Part shown: positions 26,823 to 35,172 of the stretch, in pieces | How the letters are laid out: the number at the start of each line of letters is the position of its first letter | Numbering within the stretch: the stretch's first letter is position 1 | Assembly: GCA_016702745.1 (NCBI GenBank) | Contig: JADJDJ010000002.1 | Location: 1,116,001 to 1,180,000, forward strand | DNA from: Chitinophagaceae bacterium | GTDB taxonomy: Bacteria; Bacteroidota; Bacteroidia; Chitinophagales; Chitinophagaceae | Direction of reading: 5' to 3' | DNA: 64,000 nucleotides | Notes under the pieces: generated by a model | What the model was told of the DNA's origin: nothing | The model's input: only the letters and a program-made list of their open reading frames with translations | Database searches by the model: none | Translations under genes and position numbers: made by a program

Positions 26823-28880
26823 ATGAAATCATTTGTAAAAATATCATTACTGTGTTTGATACCCATTTTCTCCGCTGCCCAAACAGACCCCACCTGGGGG
26901 TATTTAACTTCACAGCAAGTTGATAGCCTGAAGCGTAATGTAGAATCTGAAAAGAATGATACCCTAAGGATGGCAGCTTACCGGAGCCTTGGGTTTTATT
27001 ACCAGGATATTAAACGGGACAGCGGATTATATTTTCATGAACAGCAATTGGCGTTGGCCAAAAAATTAAATAGGAAATTATGGCAAGCCGATGCATACAG
27101 TCAGGCGGCATATGTTTTAAACGGTTTAAGCAATCTCATGAAATCCTATGAATATTTTTCAGAAGCCATGAAACTGGCGGGTGATGAAAATAATGAATCT
27201 GATAATTGGCGGCCATGGACATTCTCCAATTCAAAAAATAGTCATGAAGCCCGTATTTCTATTTTAGGTATGAATTACCAGATGATGGGAAACCTATGGG
27301 TCAGTTTGGGAGAACTTGAAAAATATAAAACCTCTTTACAGGAGGCATTGAAACTTGGGGAGTCCATCAATAACGGTAAGGTAATATATGTTGCAAGCAG
27401 AGGGCTTGCCTTTGTAATGCCCCCCGATTCAGCCCTTTTATCTCTCAAAAAAAGCATTGAAACAGGGGCTAAAGCAGGCTATAACAGAGTTGGTTTTTCT
27501 TATTTGTTTATTGCACGGTTTTATGGGCAAAAAGGGATGCTGGATTCTGCTATAATTTATGCACATAAGGCAATTGCAAGATGTTGGGCAGATAAAGAAC
27601 TCGTTGTATTGCCATTAGCTTACAATGGACTTTCTGGTATATTCTTTGGGCGGAATAATAAAGATTCAAGTTTTTTTTATGCAAAAAAGACAATTGAAAC
27701 AGTCCAACTGATTGGCACACCTGATGATCAACTTGTGGGTGCTTATAGAATACTTTCTAATGTGTATCAATTAAATAATGACAAAGATAATGCCTACAAA
27801 TATGAAAGCTTAGCGTATAAATTAAATGACAGTTTAAAAAATGCCAGAATAGCAAATCTTACGGGATACCAAAAATTTGCTTTCAATGAGCAGCTTCGCT
27901 TAAAAAAACTGGATGAAGAAAAAACGGCCTACGCCAATAAAATGAATATGCTTGGTTTGATTGTTGTGCTGACTGGCATTCTGGTTGTTGCAATTATTCT
28001 TTTTCGCAACAACAGGCAAAAACAACAGGCGAACAAAGTTTTAGAAACAACGCTTACTAATTTGAAATCCACTCAATCACAGTTAGTTCAATCAGAAAAA
28101 ATGGCTTCTCTCGGTGAACTGACCGCAGGGATCGCACACGAAATTCAAAACCCTTTGAACTTTGTAAACAACTTTAGTGAAGTAAATAAAGAATTATTAA
28201 CTGATTTAAAAGATGAAATTAGAAAAGGAAATTTTGATGAAGTAAATGCGATTGCAGATGATGTCATTAGTAATGAAGAAAAAATCAGCCACCACGGCAA
28301 AAGAGCCGATGCCATTGTAAAAGGCATGCTCCAGCATAGCCGGGCTGGTAGTGGCAAAAAAGAACCCACCGATATCAATGCACTTTGTGATGAATACCTG
28401 CGCCTGGCTTATCATGGCTTAAGAGCTAAGGACAAATCCTTTAATGCCACCACGAAAACAGATTTTGACGCCAGCATCGGTAAAGTGGATATCATTCCCC
28501 AGGATATTGGCCGGGTGGTGCTGAATTTAATCACCAATGCTTTTTATGCGGTGAATGAAAAATTAAAAGCCCCCCAGCCCCCTAAAGGGGGAGTCCCTTA
28601 TGAACCAACTGTCGAAGTGATAACAACGCGCTCCCCTCTCCCCGGGAGAGGGGTCGGGGCTGAAGTCTCAATCATCGTCAAAGACAATGGGGCTGGCATC
28701 CCTTCCCATATCCTCGACAAAATCTTCCAGCCCTTCTTTACCACCAAGCCTACCGGACAAGGAACAGGTCTGGGATTGAGCATGAGTTATGATATCGTTA
28801 CCAAGGCACACGGGGGTGAATTACTTGTGGAAAGCCGGGAAGGAGAATATACCCAGTTCACCATTATTTTACCCCTTTAA
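26823..28880 (+). CDS. TPR sensor histidine kinase (kinase 8)
   Basis: 685 residues, intact. Signal peptide (MKSFVKISLLCLIPIFSAAQ), TPR-like periplasmic helices, one membrane helix (MLGLIVVLTGILVVAIILF), coiled coil, transmitter with H439. The segment between N box and G1 holds two palindromes: type A (PQPPKGG) and type B (SPLPGRGVGAE), the same pair and order as in kinase 1. Its sensor half is richer in A/T than its transmitter half, which fits transmitter homogenisation by gene conversion. The last kinase of the array, it is followed after 30 bp by a stand-alone receiver gene. Confidence 0.92.
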   Translation: MKSFVKISLLCLIPIFSAAQTDPTWGYLTSQQVDSLKRNVESEKNDTLRMAAYRSLGFYYQDIKRDSGLYFHEQQLALAKKLNRKLWQADAYSQAAYVLNGLSNLMKSYEYFSEAMKLAGDENNESDNWRPWTFSNSKNSHEARISILGMNYQMMGNLWVSLGELEKYKTSLQEALKLGESINNGKVIYVASRGLAFVMPPDSALLSLKKSIETGAKAGYNRVGFSYLFIARFYGQKGMLDSAIIYAHKAIARCWADKELVVLPLAYNGLSGIFFGRNNKDSSFFYAKKTIETVQLIGTPDDQLVGAYRILSNVYQLNNDKDNAYKYESLAYKLNDSLKNARIANLTGYQKFAFNEQLRLKKLDEEKTAYANKMNMLGLIVVLTGILVVAIILFRNNRQKQQANKVLETTLTNLKSTQSQLVQSEKMASLGELTAGIAHEIQNPLNFVNNFSEVNKELLTDLKDEIRKGNFDEVNAIADDVISNEEKISHHGKRADAIVKGMLQHSRAGSGKKEPTDINALCDEYLRLAYHGLRAKDKSFNATTKTDFDASIGKVDIIPQDIGRVVLNLITNAFYAVNEKLKAPQPPKGGVPYEPTVEVITTRSPLPGRGVGAEVSIIVKDNGAGIPSHILDKIFQPFFTTKPTGQGTGLGLSMSYDIVTKAHGGELLVESREGEYTQFTIILPL
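28570..28593 (+). repeat. In-frame palindromic element, type A
   Basis: CCCCCTAAAGGGGG core, read PQPPKGG after the N-box helix of kinase 8; matches the copy at 3812. Confidence 0.7.
28629..28665 (+). repeat. In-frame palindromic element, type B
   Basis: Palindrome CCCCTCTCCCC/GGGAGAGGGG with a slightly diverged tail, read SPLPGRGVGAE in kinase 8 just before the strand leading to G1. Confidence 0.75.
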
Positions 28881-28910
28881 AATCTTATTTTCACCCATAA
28901 ACCACCAACA

Positions 28911-29285
28911 ATGAAGATTCTGGTTGTAGATGACGAAACAGATGTACAGGCACTGTTTGAACAAAGATTCCGGAAAGAGATCCGGAGCGGAGAAATGCAG
29001 TTTGATTTTGCTTTTTCCGGTGAAGAAGCCCTGAAATACCTGAACCAGCATGAACAGGAGGCGGTCCTGATTCTTTCCGATATCAATATGCCCGGTATGA
29101 GCGGACTGGAACTGCTCTCCCAGATCAAACAAAAATACCTGAAGCCACCGCCCGTGGTGATGATGATCACTGCCTATGGCGACGAAGAGAATTATACCAA
29201 CGCCAAAAAACTGGGGGCAGATGATTTTCTGACAAAGCCGGTTGATTTCAGTTCACTCAAAGAAAAATTAAAAGGAATACACTAA
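28911..29285 (+). CDS. Single-domain response regulator (CheY-like)
   Basis: 124 residues, a receiver domain only. The acidic pair is D7-D8, the phospho-acceptor D57 (ILSDINMPGMSG), switch Thr T87 and Lys K109 in LTKPVDF. There is no output domain. Its stop overlaps the next start by one base (TAATG), so it is co-translated with the receiver-cyclase. As the eight upstream kinases have no receivers, this protein and the next are the obvious local phosphate acceptors; it could be a phosphate sink or shuttle. The family is certain, the partner assignment inferred. Confidence 0.93.
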   Translation: MKILVVDDETDVQALFEQRFRKEIRSGEMQFDFAFSGEEALKYLNQHEQEAVLILSDINMPGMSGLELLSQIKQKYLKPPPVVMMITAYGDEENYTNAKKLGADDFLTKPVDFSSLKEKLKGIH

Positions 29286-30316
29286 TGGCCAAGATTCTTG
29301 TTGTGGACGATGAAGCCGATCTGGAGGCATTGATCCGCCAGAAATTCAGGCAGAAAATCAGGGAACAGCAATACGAATTTGTGTTCGCCATGAATGGTTT
29401 GAAAGCCCTGGAACAACTGGAGGAACATAGTGATGTGGATATGGTGCTCAGTGATATCAATATGCCTGAAATGGACGGCCTCACCCTGCTCAGCCGGCTG
29501 GGTGAACAGCATTCCCTCCTGAAATCAGTGATCGTTTCTGCCTATGGTGATATGGATAATATTCGCACCGCCATGAACCGGGGTGCTTTTGATTTTGTGA
29601 CCAAGCCCGTGAATTTTGAAGACCTGGAACTGACCATGCAGAAAACACTGAAGCATGTGCAGCAGATGAAGGAAACCATGCGGGCCATCAAAGAGAATAA
29701 TATTCTCCGGATGTATGTGGATGAAACTGTACTGAATTTTATGGGAGGAAAGGAGTTTGAACGCTCTTTACTTGAAAACGAAACCATCGAAGCGACCGTA
29801 GCCTTTATTGATATCTGCGGATTTACAGCGATCAGCGAACATGAAAAGCCGGATACAGTGGTGAAATTGCTGAATGATTATTTTGATGTGATGGTCAGGG
29901 AAATCATCAGCCAGAAAGGACTGGTTGATAAATTCATCGGTGATTGTGTGATGGCCGTCTTCAAAGGCGAATACCACCTCGACCGGGCAATTGATGCCTG
30001 TCTGGCCATTCGATCCAAAATTTCAGCATTACCAGCCACAGATGGATTTTCACCCAAAGTGTCAATCGGTATCAATAGCGGCGAAATGATCTCCGGTAAT
30101 ATCGGTTCCGGTACCCTGAAAAGACTGGACTATACGGTGATCGGAGATACCGTCAATACCGCCCAGCGCCTGCAATCAGCTGCGGGTCCCAGTCAGATCG
30201 TGATCCAGGAAACCTGTTATGAAAAAATCAAACAATCATTCCAGTGTAACCGGATCGGTGAAGCAACGCTCAAAAACAAATCAAACCCCGTAACGATTTA
30301 CGAAGTCCTGGATTAA
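29285..30316 (+). CDS. Response regulator with class III adenylate cyclase domain
   Basis: 343 residues. Receiver domain 1-120 with D57 (VLSDINMPEMDG) and K107, a helical linker to about 165, then a class III nucleotide cyclase domain. Metal-binding Asp are D176 (FIDICGFT) and D220 (KFIGDCVMAVF). K216 is the purine-recognition Lys; N291 and R295 (GDTVNTAQRL) stabilise the transition state. The motif DYTVIG places Thr (T284) at the second purine-specifying position, as in class IIIb cyclases such as CyaC. It should make cAMP when phosphorylated by the upstream kinases. All catalytic residues are present, so it is probably active. The HD-domain gene follows 4 bp downstream. Confidence 0.92.
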   Translation: MAKILVVDDEADLEALIRQKFRQKIREQQYEFVFAMNGLKALEQLEEHSDVDMVLSDINMPEMDGLTLLSRLGEQHSLLKSVIVSAYGDMDNIRTAMNRGAFDFVTKPVNFEDLELTMQKTLKHVQQMKETMRAIKENNILRMYVDETVLNFMGGKEFERSLLENETIEATVAFIDICGFTAISEHEKPDTVVKLLNDYFDVMVREIISQKGLVDKFIGDCVMAVFKGEYHLDRAIDACLAIRSKISALPATDGFSPKVSIGINSGEMISGNIGSGTLKRLDYTVIGDTVNTAQRLQSAAGPSQIVIQETCYEKIKQSFQCNRIGEATLKNKSNPVTIYEVLD

Positions 30317-30320
30317 TCCC

Positions 30321-31781
30321 ATGCAGTACCAGCAAGTATATCAGTTCCTGATGCCCAAACTGGAAAATGAGCTTCCGGAATACCTTAGTTATCATAATGC
30401 AGCCCATACCCAATCCGTGATTGCCGCAGCAGAATACCTGGGCAGCATGGAAAAGATAAGTGAGGAGGAATTGACCCTTCTCAAAACCGCTGCGCTTTTT
30501 CATGATGCAGGCTTTCTTCAACAGGCGGATGGGCATGAAGAGATTTCCTGTATCTGGGCCAGAGAACACCTGCCGCAATATGGTTATTCCAGCAGCCAGA
30601 TTGAAGAGATCTGCAGGATCATCATGGCCACCCGTTTGCCGCAAACACCGGTGGACCTGCTCGGACAAATTATATGTGATGCCGATTTATTTTATATCGG
30701 GAAAGAAGGATATACTGCAAATGCTGAAAAACTGCATAAGGAATTCAAACACCGCGGATTTGTAAAAACAGAAGAAGAGTGGCAGCTGATGCAGGTGGAG
30801 TTTTTAGCCAACCATCATTTTTTTACAGCAACGGCCAATAAAGAACTGGAGCCGGCCAAGCAACTGATCCTGCAGGAACTGAATGCAGGAGTGGAAAAAA
30901 CATTTACGCATGAGCACCAGGAAACAGGCCGGCAGTTACTGCAGGATATGCTGTTAACCCTGCTCGGAGTGACCATTGCTGGCGTGGCGCTGAAACTCTT
31001 CCTCGCGCCCAATCATTTTTTTGACGGAGGTGTTACCGGCATTTCCCTGCTGGTGCATGAAGTATATGATTTCAATCTCGGACTCGTGATCCTGCTGCTG
31101 AATCTGCCTCTGATTATCGTCAGTTATTTTTCAATAGGAAAAAGATTTGCTTACCGCACCCTGTTGAGTGTGGTACTTCTGGGAGTAGCCCTCTTACTGA
31201 TTCCCAATACAGCTGTTACGGCGGATAAACTCCTCATCGCAGTATTCGGTGGGGCATTTCTGGGGATCGGTATCGGACTGATCATGCGAACCGGTGCGGC
31301 CCTCGATGGAATAGAGGTACTGGCCGTTTATACATTAAAGAAAACATCCTTTACCATTTCCGAAATCATACTTGGTATCAATATTATCATTTTCACGATT
31401 GCAGGTTTCCGTTTTGGTATCGAAACAGCGCTTTATTCCATTCTCACTTATTTCACTGCTACCCGATGTATTGATTATGTGGTGGAAGGATTGCAGGCTT
31501 ATACCGGTGTTACTATCGTATCCGGTAAAAGCGAGGCCATCAAATACCAGCTGGTGAATAAACTGGGAAGAGGGATTACAGTTTACAAAGGAGAAAGAGG
31601 GTTTCTGCCGGGTAAATACCATGTAAGTGCAGAATGCGATATCATTTTTACCGTGATCACCCGCCTCGAGTTACGAAAGTTAAAGAATCTGGTGTATGAT
31701 GTGGATCCCAAAGCCTTTGTTTTTGCCAATACCATTAAAGAAGCTTCCGGTGGTATCATTAAAAGAAGGCATTCACATTAG
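30321..31781 (+). CDS. HD-domain phosphohydrolase fused to YitT-family membrane protein
   Basis: 486 residues. Residues 1-190 form an HD domain with H25-N26-x-x-H29 (SYHNAAHT), H61-D62 (ALFHDAGF) and a D120-A-D122 motif; HNxxH followed by HD also occurs in class I cyclic nucleotide phosphodiesterases. From about residue 205 there are about five membrane helices with YitT signatures (FFDGGVTGISLLVH, GIGIGLIMRTGAALDG), and a C-terminal DUF2179 domain (RGITVYKGERGF, ending KEASGGII). YitT proteins are usually stand-alone at about 290 residues. Tight spacing behind a cyclase suggests the HD domain degrades or responds to the cyclase product; this is inference. The gene is intact with no internal break at the domain join. 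Confidence 0.85.
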   Translation: MQYQQVYQFLMPKLENELPEYLSYHNAAHTQSVIAAAEYLGSMEKISEEELTLLKTAALFHDAGFLQQADGHEEISCIWAREHLPQYGYSSSQIEEICRIIMATRLPQTPVDLLGQIICDADLFYIGKEGYTANAEKLHKEFKHRGFVKTEEEWQLMQVEFLANHHFFTATANKELEPAKQLILQELNAGVEKTFTHEHQETGRQLLQDMLLTLLGVTIAGVALKLFLAPNHFFDGGVTGISLLVHEVYDFNLGLVILLLNLPLIIVSYFSIGKRFAYRTLLSVVLLGVALLLIPNTAVTADKLLIAVFGGAFLGIGIGLIMRTGAALDGIEVLAVYTLKKTSFTISEIILGINIIIFTIAGFRFGIETALYSILTYFTATRCIDYVVEGLQAYTGVTIVSGKSEAIKYQLVNKLGRGITVYKGERGFLPGKYHVSAECDIIFTVITRLELRKLKNLVYDVDPKAFVFANTIKEASGGIIKRRHSH

Positions 31782-31845
31782 AAATTGAAGGTTGAAAAAT
31801 GGAAAATGGAAAATTGCATTATTTGTAGCCAGGTTTTCAACTTTC

Positions 31846-31863
31846 TCCCGATAGTTATCGGGA
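31846..31863. repeat. Short palindrome TCCCGATAGYTATCGGGA, copy 1
   Basis: Near-perfect 18-bp inverted repeat TCCCGATAGTTATCGGGA between the convergent genes ending at 31781 and 31873. A second copy with C in place of the central T lies at 38933. It may act as a bidirectional terminator here, but no T-run follows. The bases before it (31786-31815) are degenerate GAAAATGG-type direct repeats. Confidence 0.6.
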
Positions 31864-31872
31864 TTTCAATTA

Positions 31873-32613
31873 TCACAGTCCCAACACATCCTTCAACTTG
31901 GAATAACCCGAACGGCTTACCGGCACTTTGGCACCGGTACGTAATACGGCTACATGTCCGTCTTTTTCATAAGGATCAATCCGGGTGATCTGCTGAATAT
32001 TGATAATATAGGAGCGATGCGAGCGGACAAATAAATGTTCATCGAGGGATTGTTCAAAATGGGCCATGGTTTTGTTCTTCAGGAAATACCCTTCCGCAGT
32101 ATGAATCTTTACATAGTCATCTGCCGCCTCAAGGTAAAACACATCATGCACTGAAATGATTTTGATCTTACTCCCGTTTCTCACTACAATTCTTTGCCTT
32201 TGTGTGGGGGATAAAGCAGCAGATTCCAGTAATTCCTGGGCCGGGTTATCTGCTTTTGTCAGTTCTTTTTCTCTCCAGCGGGCAATGGCTTTGTCAAATC
32301 TTTCCTGGTTAAAAGGTTTCAGCAAATAATCCACTGCATGGGATTCAAAAGCCTTGATGGCAAATTCATCAAAGGCCGTGGTGAAAATCACTGAGGGCGG
32401 ATTTTCAATCAGCTCCAGCATTTCAAAGCCCGTGATCTTGGGCATCTGAATGTCCAGGAAAATCAGATCAGGCTGGTGTTGCTGAATGGCTTTTACACCT
32501 TCAAAGCCATCGCCACATTCCTGTATCACCTGTAATTCGGGGTGTTGCTGCAGGTATTCCCGCACCACACTTCTCGCCAGCGGCTCATCGTCGATTAAGA
32601 TAATTTTATTCAT
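31873..32613 (-). CDS. LytTR-family response regulator
   Basis: 246 residues. Receiver domain with D8-D9, phospho-acceptor D54 (LIFLDIQMPK) and Lys in YLLKPFNQ. The C-terminal LytTR DNA-binding domain runs from about 145 to 246 (RIVVRNGSKIKIIS, FYLEAADDYVKIHT, FVRSHRSYIINI). It lies 3 bp downstream of a LytS-type kinase, the usual pairing, and closes a four-gene minus-strand operon beginning with a LiaF-like protein. It is expected to control envelope or autolysis genes, including its own operon. Confidence 0.93.
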   Translation of the reverse strand: MNKIILIDDEPLARSVVREYLQQHPELQVIQECGDGFEGVKAIQQHQPDLIFLDIQMPKITGFEMLELIENPPSVIFTTAFDEFAIKAFESHAVDYLLKPFNQERFDKAIARWREKELTKADNPAQELLESAALSPTQRQRIVVRNGSKIKIISVHDVFYLEAADDYVKIHTAEGYFLKNKTMAHFEQSLDEHLFVRSHRSYIINIQQITRIDPYEKDGHVAVLRTGAKVPVSRSGYSKLKDVLGL

Positions 32614-32616
32614 AGC

Positions 32617-33653
32617 TTATTGTTCAGGTATTGTAATTGTAGTGATAAAGATATTTCCTTTTGCCTCCGTTACCAGCAGGTCGGTCCGGGCAAATAGCAG
32701 GTATAATCTTCTTTGTACCGACATCAGTCCGAAACCGGTTCCCTGTTTGGGAGATGAAGTCTCCGGATCAAAGGGGTTTTCCACCCGGATCAGCAGGTTT
32801 TTTCCTGATGAACTGCACTGATACGAATTACCGTTTCTCCTGTGGTATCATATAGACCAAACTTGATGGCATTTTCCACTACCGGTTGCAGGAGCAGGGC
32901 CGGGAGCTTAAGCGATGTCGCCCCTTCTTCTATCGTCACTTCTGTACTAAGCCGGTTCCCAAAACGTACTTTTTCAATTTCTAGATAGAGCTGAAGATAT
33001 TGCAGCTCTTCCTGCAGGGTCACCCACTGGGTCTCCTCTTTTTTCAGTGTGCCTCTCAAAAAATCAGATAACTGCTGCACCATTTTTCTGGCTTCAGCAG
33101 GGCGACTGCCAATCAGGGCGTTAATAGAATTCAGACTATTGAACAGAAAATGTGGTTGCAACTGCTGTCGGAGCTTAAATAATTCCGCTTCCTTGGCCAG
33201 TTTCTCGGCATCAACTTTCCGGGTTTCAGTTTCTTTTTGTTCCTGCTGATTATACCATAGCATACTGATCATGGTTACGCAACCTAATAGCAGGAAGGCA
33301 ATACTAAAGCGGATCGATAATGAATTACTGAGGAGCTCGGTATAGCCGGGGTAATGAGACAATGATAATTTCAACAGCCATTTCACTAATACCAGCCAGA
33401 CAATTGTAAGGAAAAGACAGATGGAAAAAATATTAATGTATTGTTGTACTCCTGGTAAATAATACCGCAGGGTGTTCATCACAAGCAAACAGATCAGCAG
33501 TAAGAGACTATTACTGATTGCACTGTCAATAATGGCTGCTTCCCAGGACTGGCCAAAAAAATGCAGCACCATGATCTGATCGGTGATCATCACCGCCCAG
33601 AAAATGATAAATACAATCCTGAATTTCAGTATGAACAGGGGAGACCTTGCCAT
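32617..33653 (-). CDS. LytS-type sensor histidine kinase (frameshifted)
   Basis: About 345 residues when restored. Four hydrophobic helices lie in the first 130 residues (FRIVFIIFWAVMITDQIMV, and others), then a coil and a His_kinase domain with QPHFLFNSLNSINAL, the modified N box LPALLLQPVVENAIKFG, and a distal G box. The frame stops at 32790 after AVHQEKTC. Six T on the + strand at 32798-32803 replace an expected seven; with one base added the protein continues EKNLLIRVENPFDPE, GTGFGLMSVQRRL and ends FITTITIPEQ at 32617. The gene starts 3 bp after DUF4288 and feeds the LytTR regulator. The break sits in a homopolymer and is probably a sequence error. Confidence 0.85.
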
Positions 33654-33656
33654 GGA

Positions 33657-34016
33657 TTATGCCAGATTCAGGATTTCGTGGCTGTTGCCAAAACGGATTT
33701 GTTCAGCCTTGGCATGAATAAATTTCAGATAACTGTCGGCATCATCTGTTTCCTCCACCTTGGAATATAATTCGGCACCATCAATCAGTTCCTGTAGCTG
33801 ATACATTTCACTCACACTGATGAATTGCCATTGCACCAGCTGCTGGCGGTGGTTGAAGAATAATTCTTCTGTCCGCATGCCCAGTGATTGTGCTTTGTGA
33901 AAAGCTTCTTCCTTGCTGTTGGCATGGATCAGCCGCAGCTGTTCATCAAATTGCGCTTTGTGGCTCCCGTCTCCGCAAATGATACGGAAAACCATTTTTG
34001 TCAGGTACCAGTTCAT
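33657..34016 (-). CDS. DUF4288 family protein
   Basis: 119 residues from the ATG at 34016 (MNWYLTKMVFRIICGDG). The frame extends further upstream but without family similarity, so I take the later start. The family pattern is FRIICGDGSHKAQFDEQLRLI, a region with EEAFHKAQSLG, and WQFISVSEMYQLQEL. No signal peptide. Function is unknown. It is placed between a LiaF-like protein and a LytS kinase in one operon, so a role in the same envelope response is likely but unproven. Confidence 0.75.
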   Translation of the reverse strand: MNWYLTKMVFRIICGDGSHKAQFDEQLRLIHANSKEEAFHKAQSLGMRTEELFFNHRQQLVQWQFISVSEMYQLQELIDGAELYSKVEETDDADSYLKFIHAKAEQIRFGNSHEILNLA

Positions 34017-34056
34017 GATGCAGGGGTTTGGTTTGTTGGTTTTATAATGGCATACT

Positions 34057-34857
34057 TTAAAAACTTTTGATCTCGATACCACCAAAGAGTACGGTGCCTC
34101 TGAGTACCAGTATCTTTTCTTGGGTGGGATCACCAGGTTGAATGGATCTTTTATCTTCCAGTCCGCCAAAAATGGTAACAGCTTCTGATTTTACTTCCCA
34201 GTTGGCGGGTACAATCAGTTTGGTTCCTCCGAAGATGGTAGTGATTTCCAGTTCCACCCGGCCTTTGATATCGGCCTGCGATAGATTCAATTCGGTGCCG
34301 CCAAAAATATTAACGATATCACCTCCTTTGAAATCTTTGGAAAGCATATTCTTTTTTGAACCACCAAATATGGCGGTCACATCAATCAGGTCATCCTGGC
34401 TCCAGCTTTCTTCTTCATCCAGGATCGTGGTACTGTCATGACGACCGGCTGTTGCATTCATTCTACTTCCTTCTTTCGGTCCGCATCGTTTTCTGGGGCG
34501 GAAAATGATAAAGGCACCGATCACCATTAAAACAACGGGCCAGATGAATTTTCCGATGGATAAATGAGGGTAGAAATCTCTTAACAGAAAGGCACCACCC
34601 ACCAGTATCAGCACGAGCCAGGCGAATCCCCGGAAATTATGTTTTAAACCGATGAATACACCCAGGGCAACCAGAAAGGTTTGCCAGGTAAATACCCAAT
34701 TCGGGAAATCGGGCACCGTTGTTCTTAAAAGGGCTACCAGTCCGATCAGCAGGATAAATATACCGGTCCAGATATGGCTGTTTTTACTGCGGTTTTCCCA
34801 CCTGCTTTCCCAACGCTCCCGGCCCTCCCGCATATTGTGCCTGAAATCCTCTCTCAT
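34057..34857 (-). CDS. LiaF-like membrane protein
   Basis: 266 residues. A charged N-terminus rich in R/E, four hydrophobic helices over about 30-120 (WTGIFILLIGLVALL, TWQTFLVALGVFIGL, WLVLILVGGAFLL, WPVVLMVIGAFIIF), then a beta-rich C-terminal domain with recurring FGG turns (VTAIFGGSKKNM, IVNIFGGTEL, TTIFGGTKLIV, VTIFGGLED, VLFGGIEIKSF). This is the LiaI/LiaF transmembrane plus cell-wall-antibiotic-response layout. In Firmicutes LiaF holds a two-component system in check; here the first gene of a minus-strand operon with LytS and LytTR suggests the same logic. The role is inferred by analogy. Confidence 0.85.
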   Translation of the reverse strand: MREDFRHNMREGRERWESRWENRSKNSHIWTGIFILLIGLVALLRTTVPDFPNWVFTWQTFLVALGVFIGLKHNFRGFAWLVLILVGGAFLLRDFYPHLSIGKFIWPVVLMVIGAFIIFRPRKRCGPKEGSRMNATAGRHDSTTILDEEESWSQDDLIDVTAIFGGSKKNMLSKDFKGGDIVNIFGGTELNLSQADIKGRVELEITTIFGGTKLIVPANWEVKSEAVTIFGGLEDKRSIQPGDPTQEKILVLRGTVLFGGIEIKSF

Positions 34858-35172
34858 GGTCTGTAATTTTCACCAAATCTACCAGTGGAATCAGTAAAGT
34901 CCAAAGCCTGATGGGCGGCTGATGGGGCTTTCTCGGTGAATGGCGGAATTGAGGGTGTGAATCGCTTCCGGAACCTGGGTTTCCGGAGGAATTTATAAAC
35001 ATTAATGGTATTGTATGCAAGATTCGGTACTGGATGCGCATCGGATTTTTACAAGTATATTTTCCATAATTCCCGGATAGAATTCATTAGGTAAACACTT
35101 ATTTTCCCGTATTTTTTATACGATATTTTGCAGGGAGGTTGTCTAAGTAGTTTTTTTGTATTTGAAGCAATA
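34858..35172. other. Divergent intergenic region
   Basis: 315 bp between the outward-facing LiaF-like and GH105 genes, so it should hold both promoters. It is A/T-rich close to the GH105 start. I see no clear Bacteroidota TTTG/TAnnTTTG pair, no repeat and no small gene. Confidence 0.5.
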
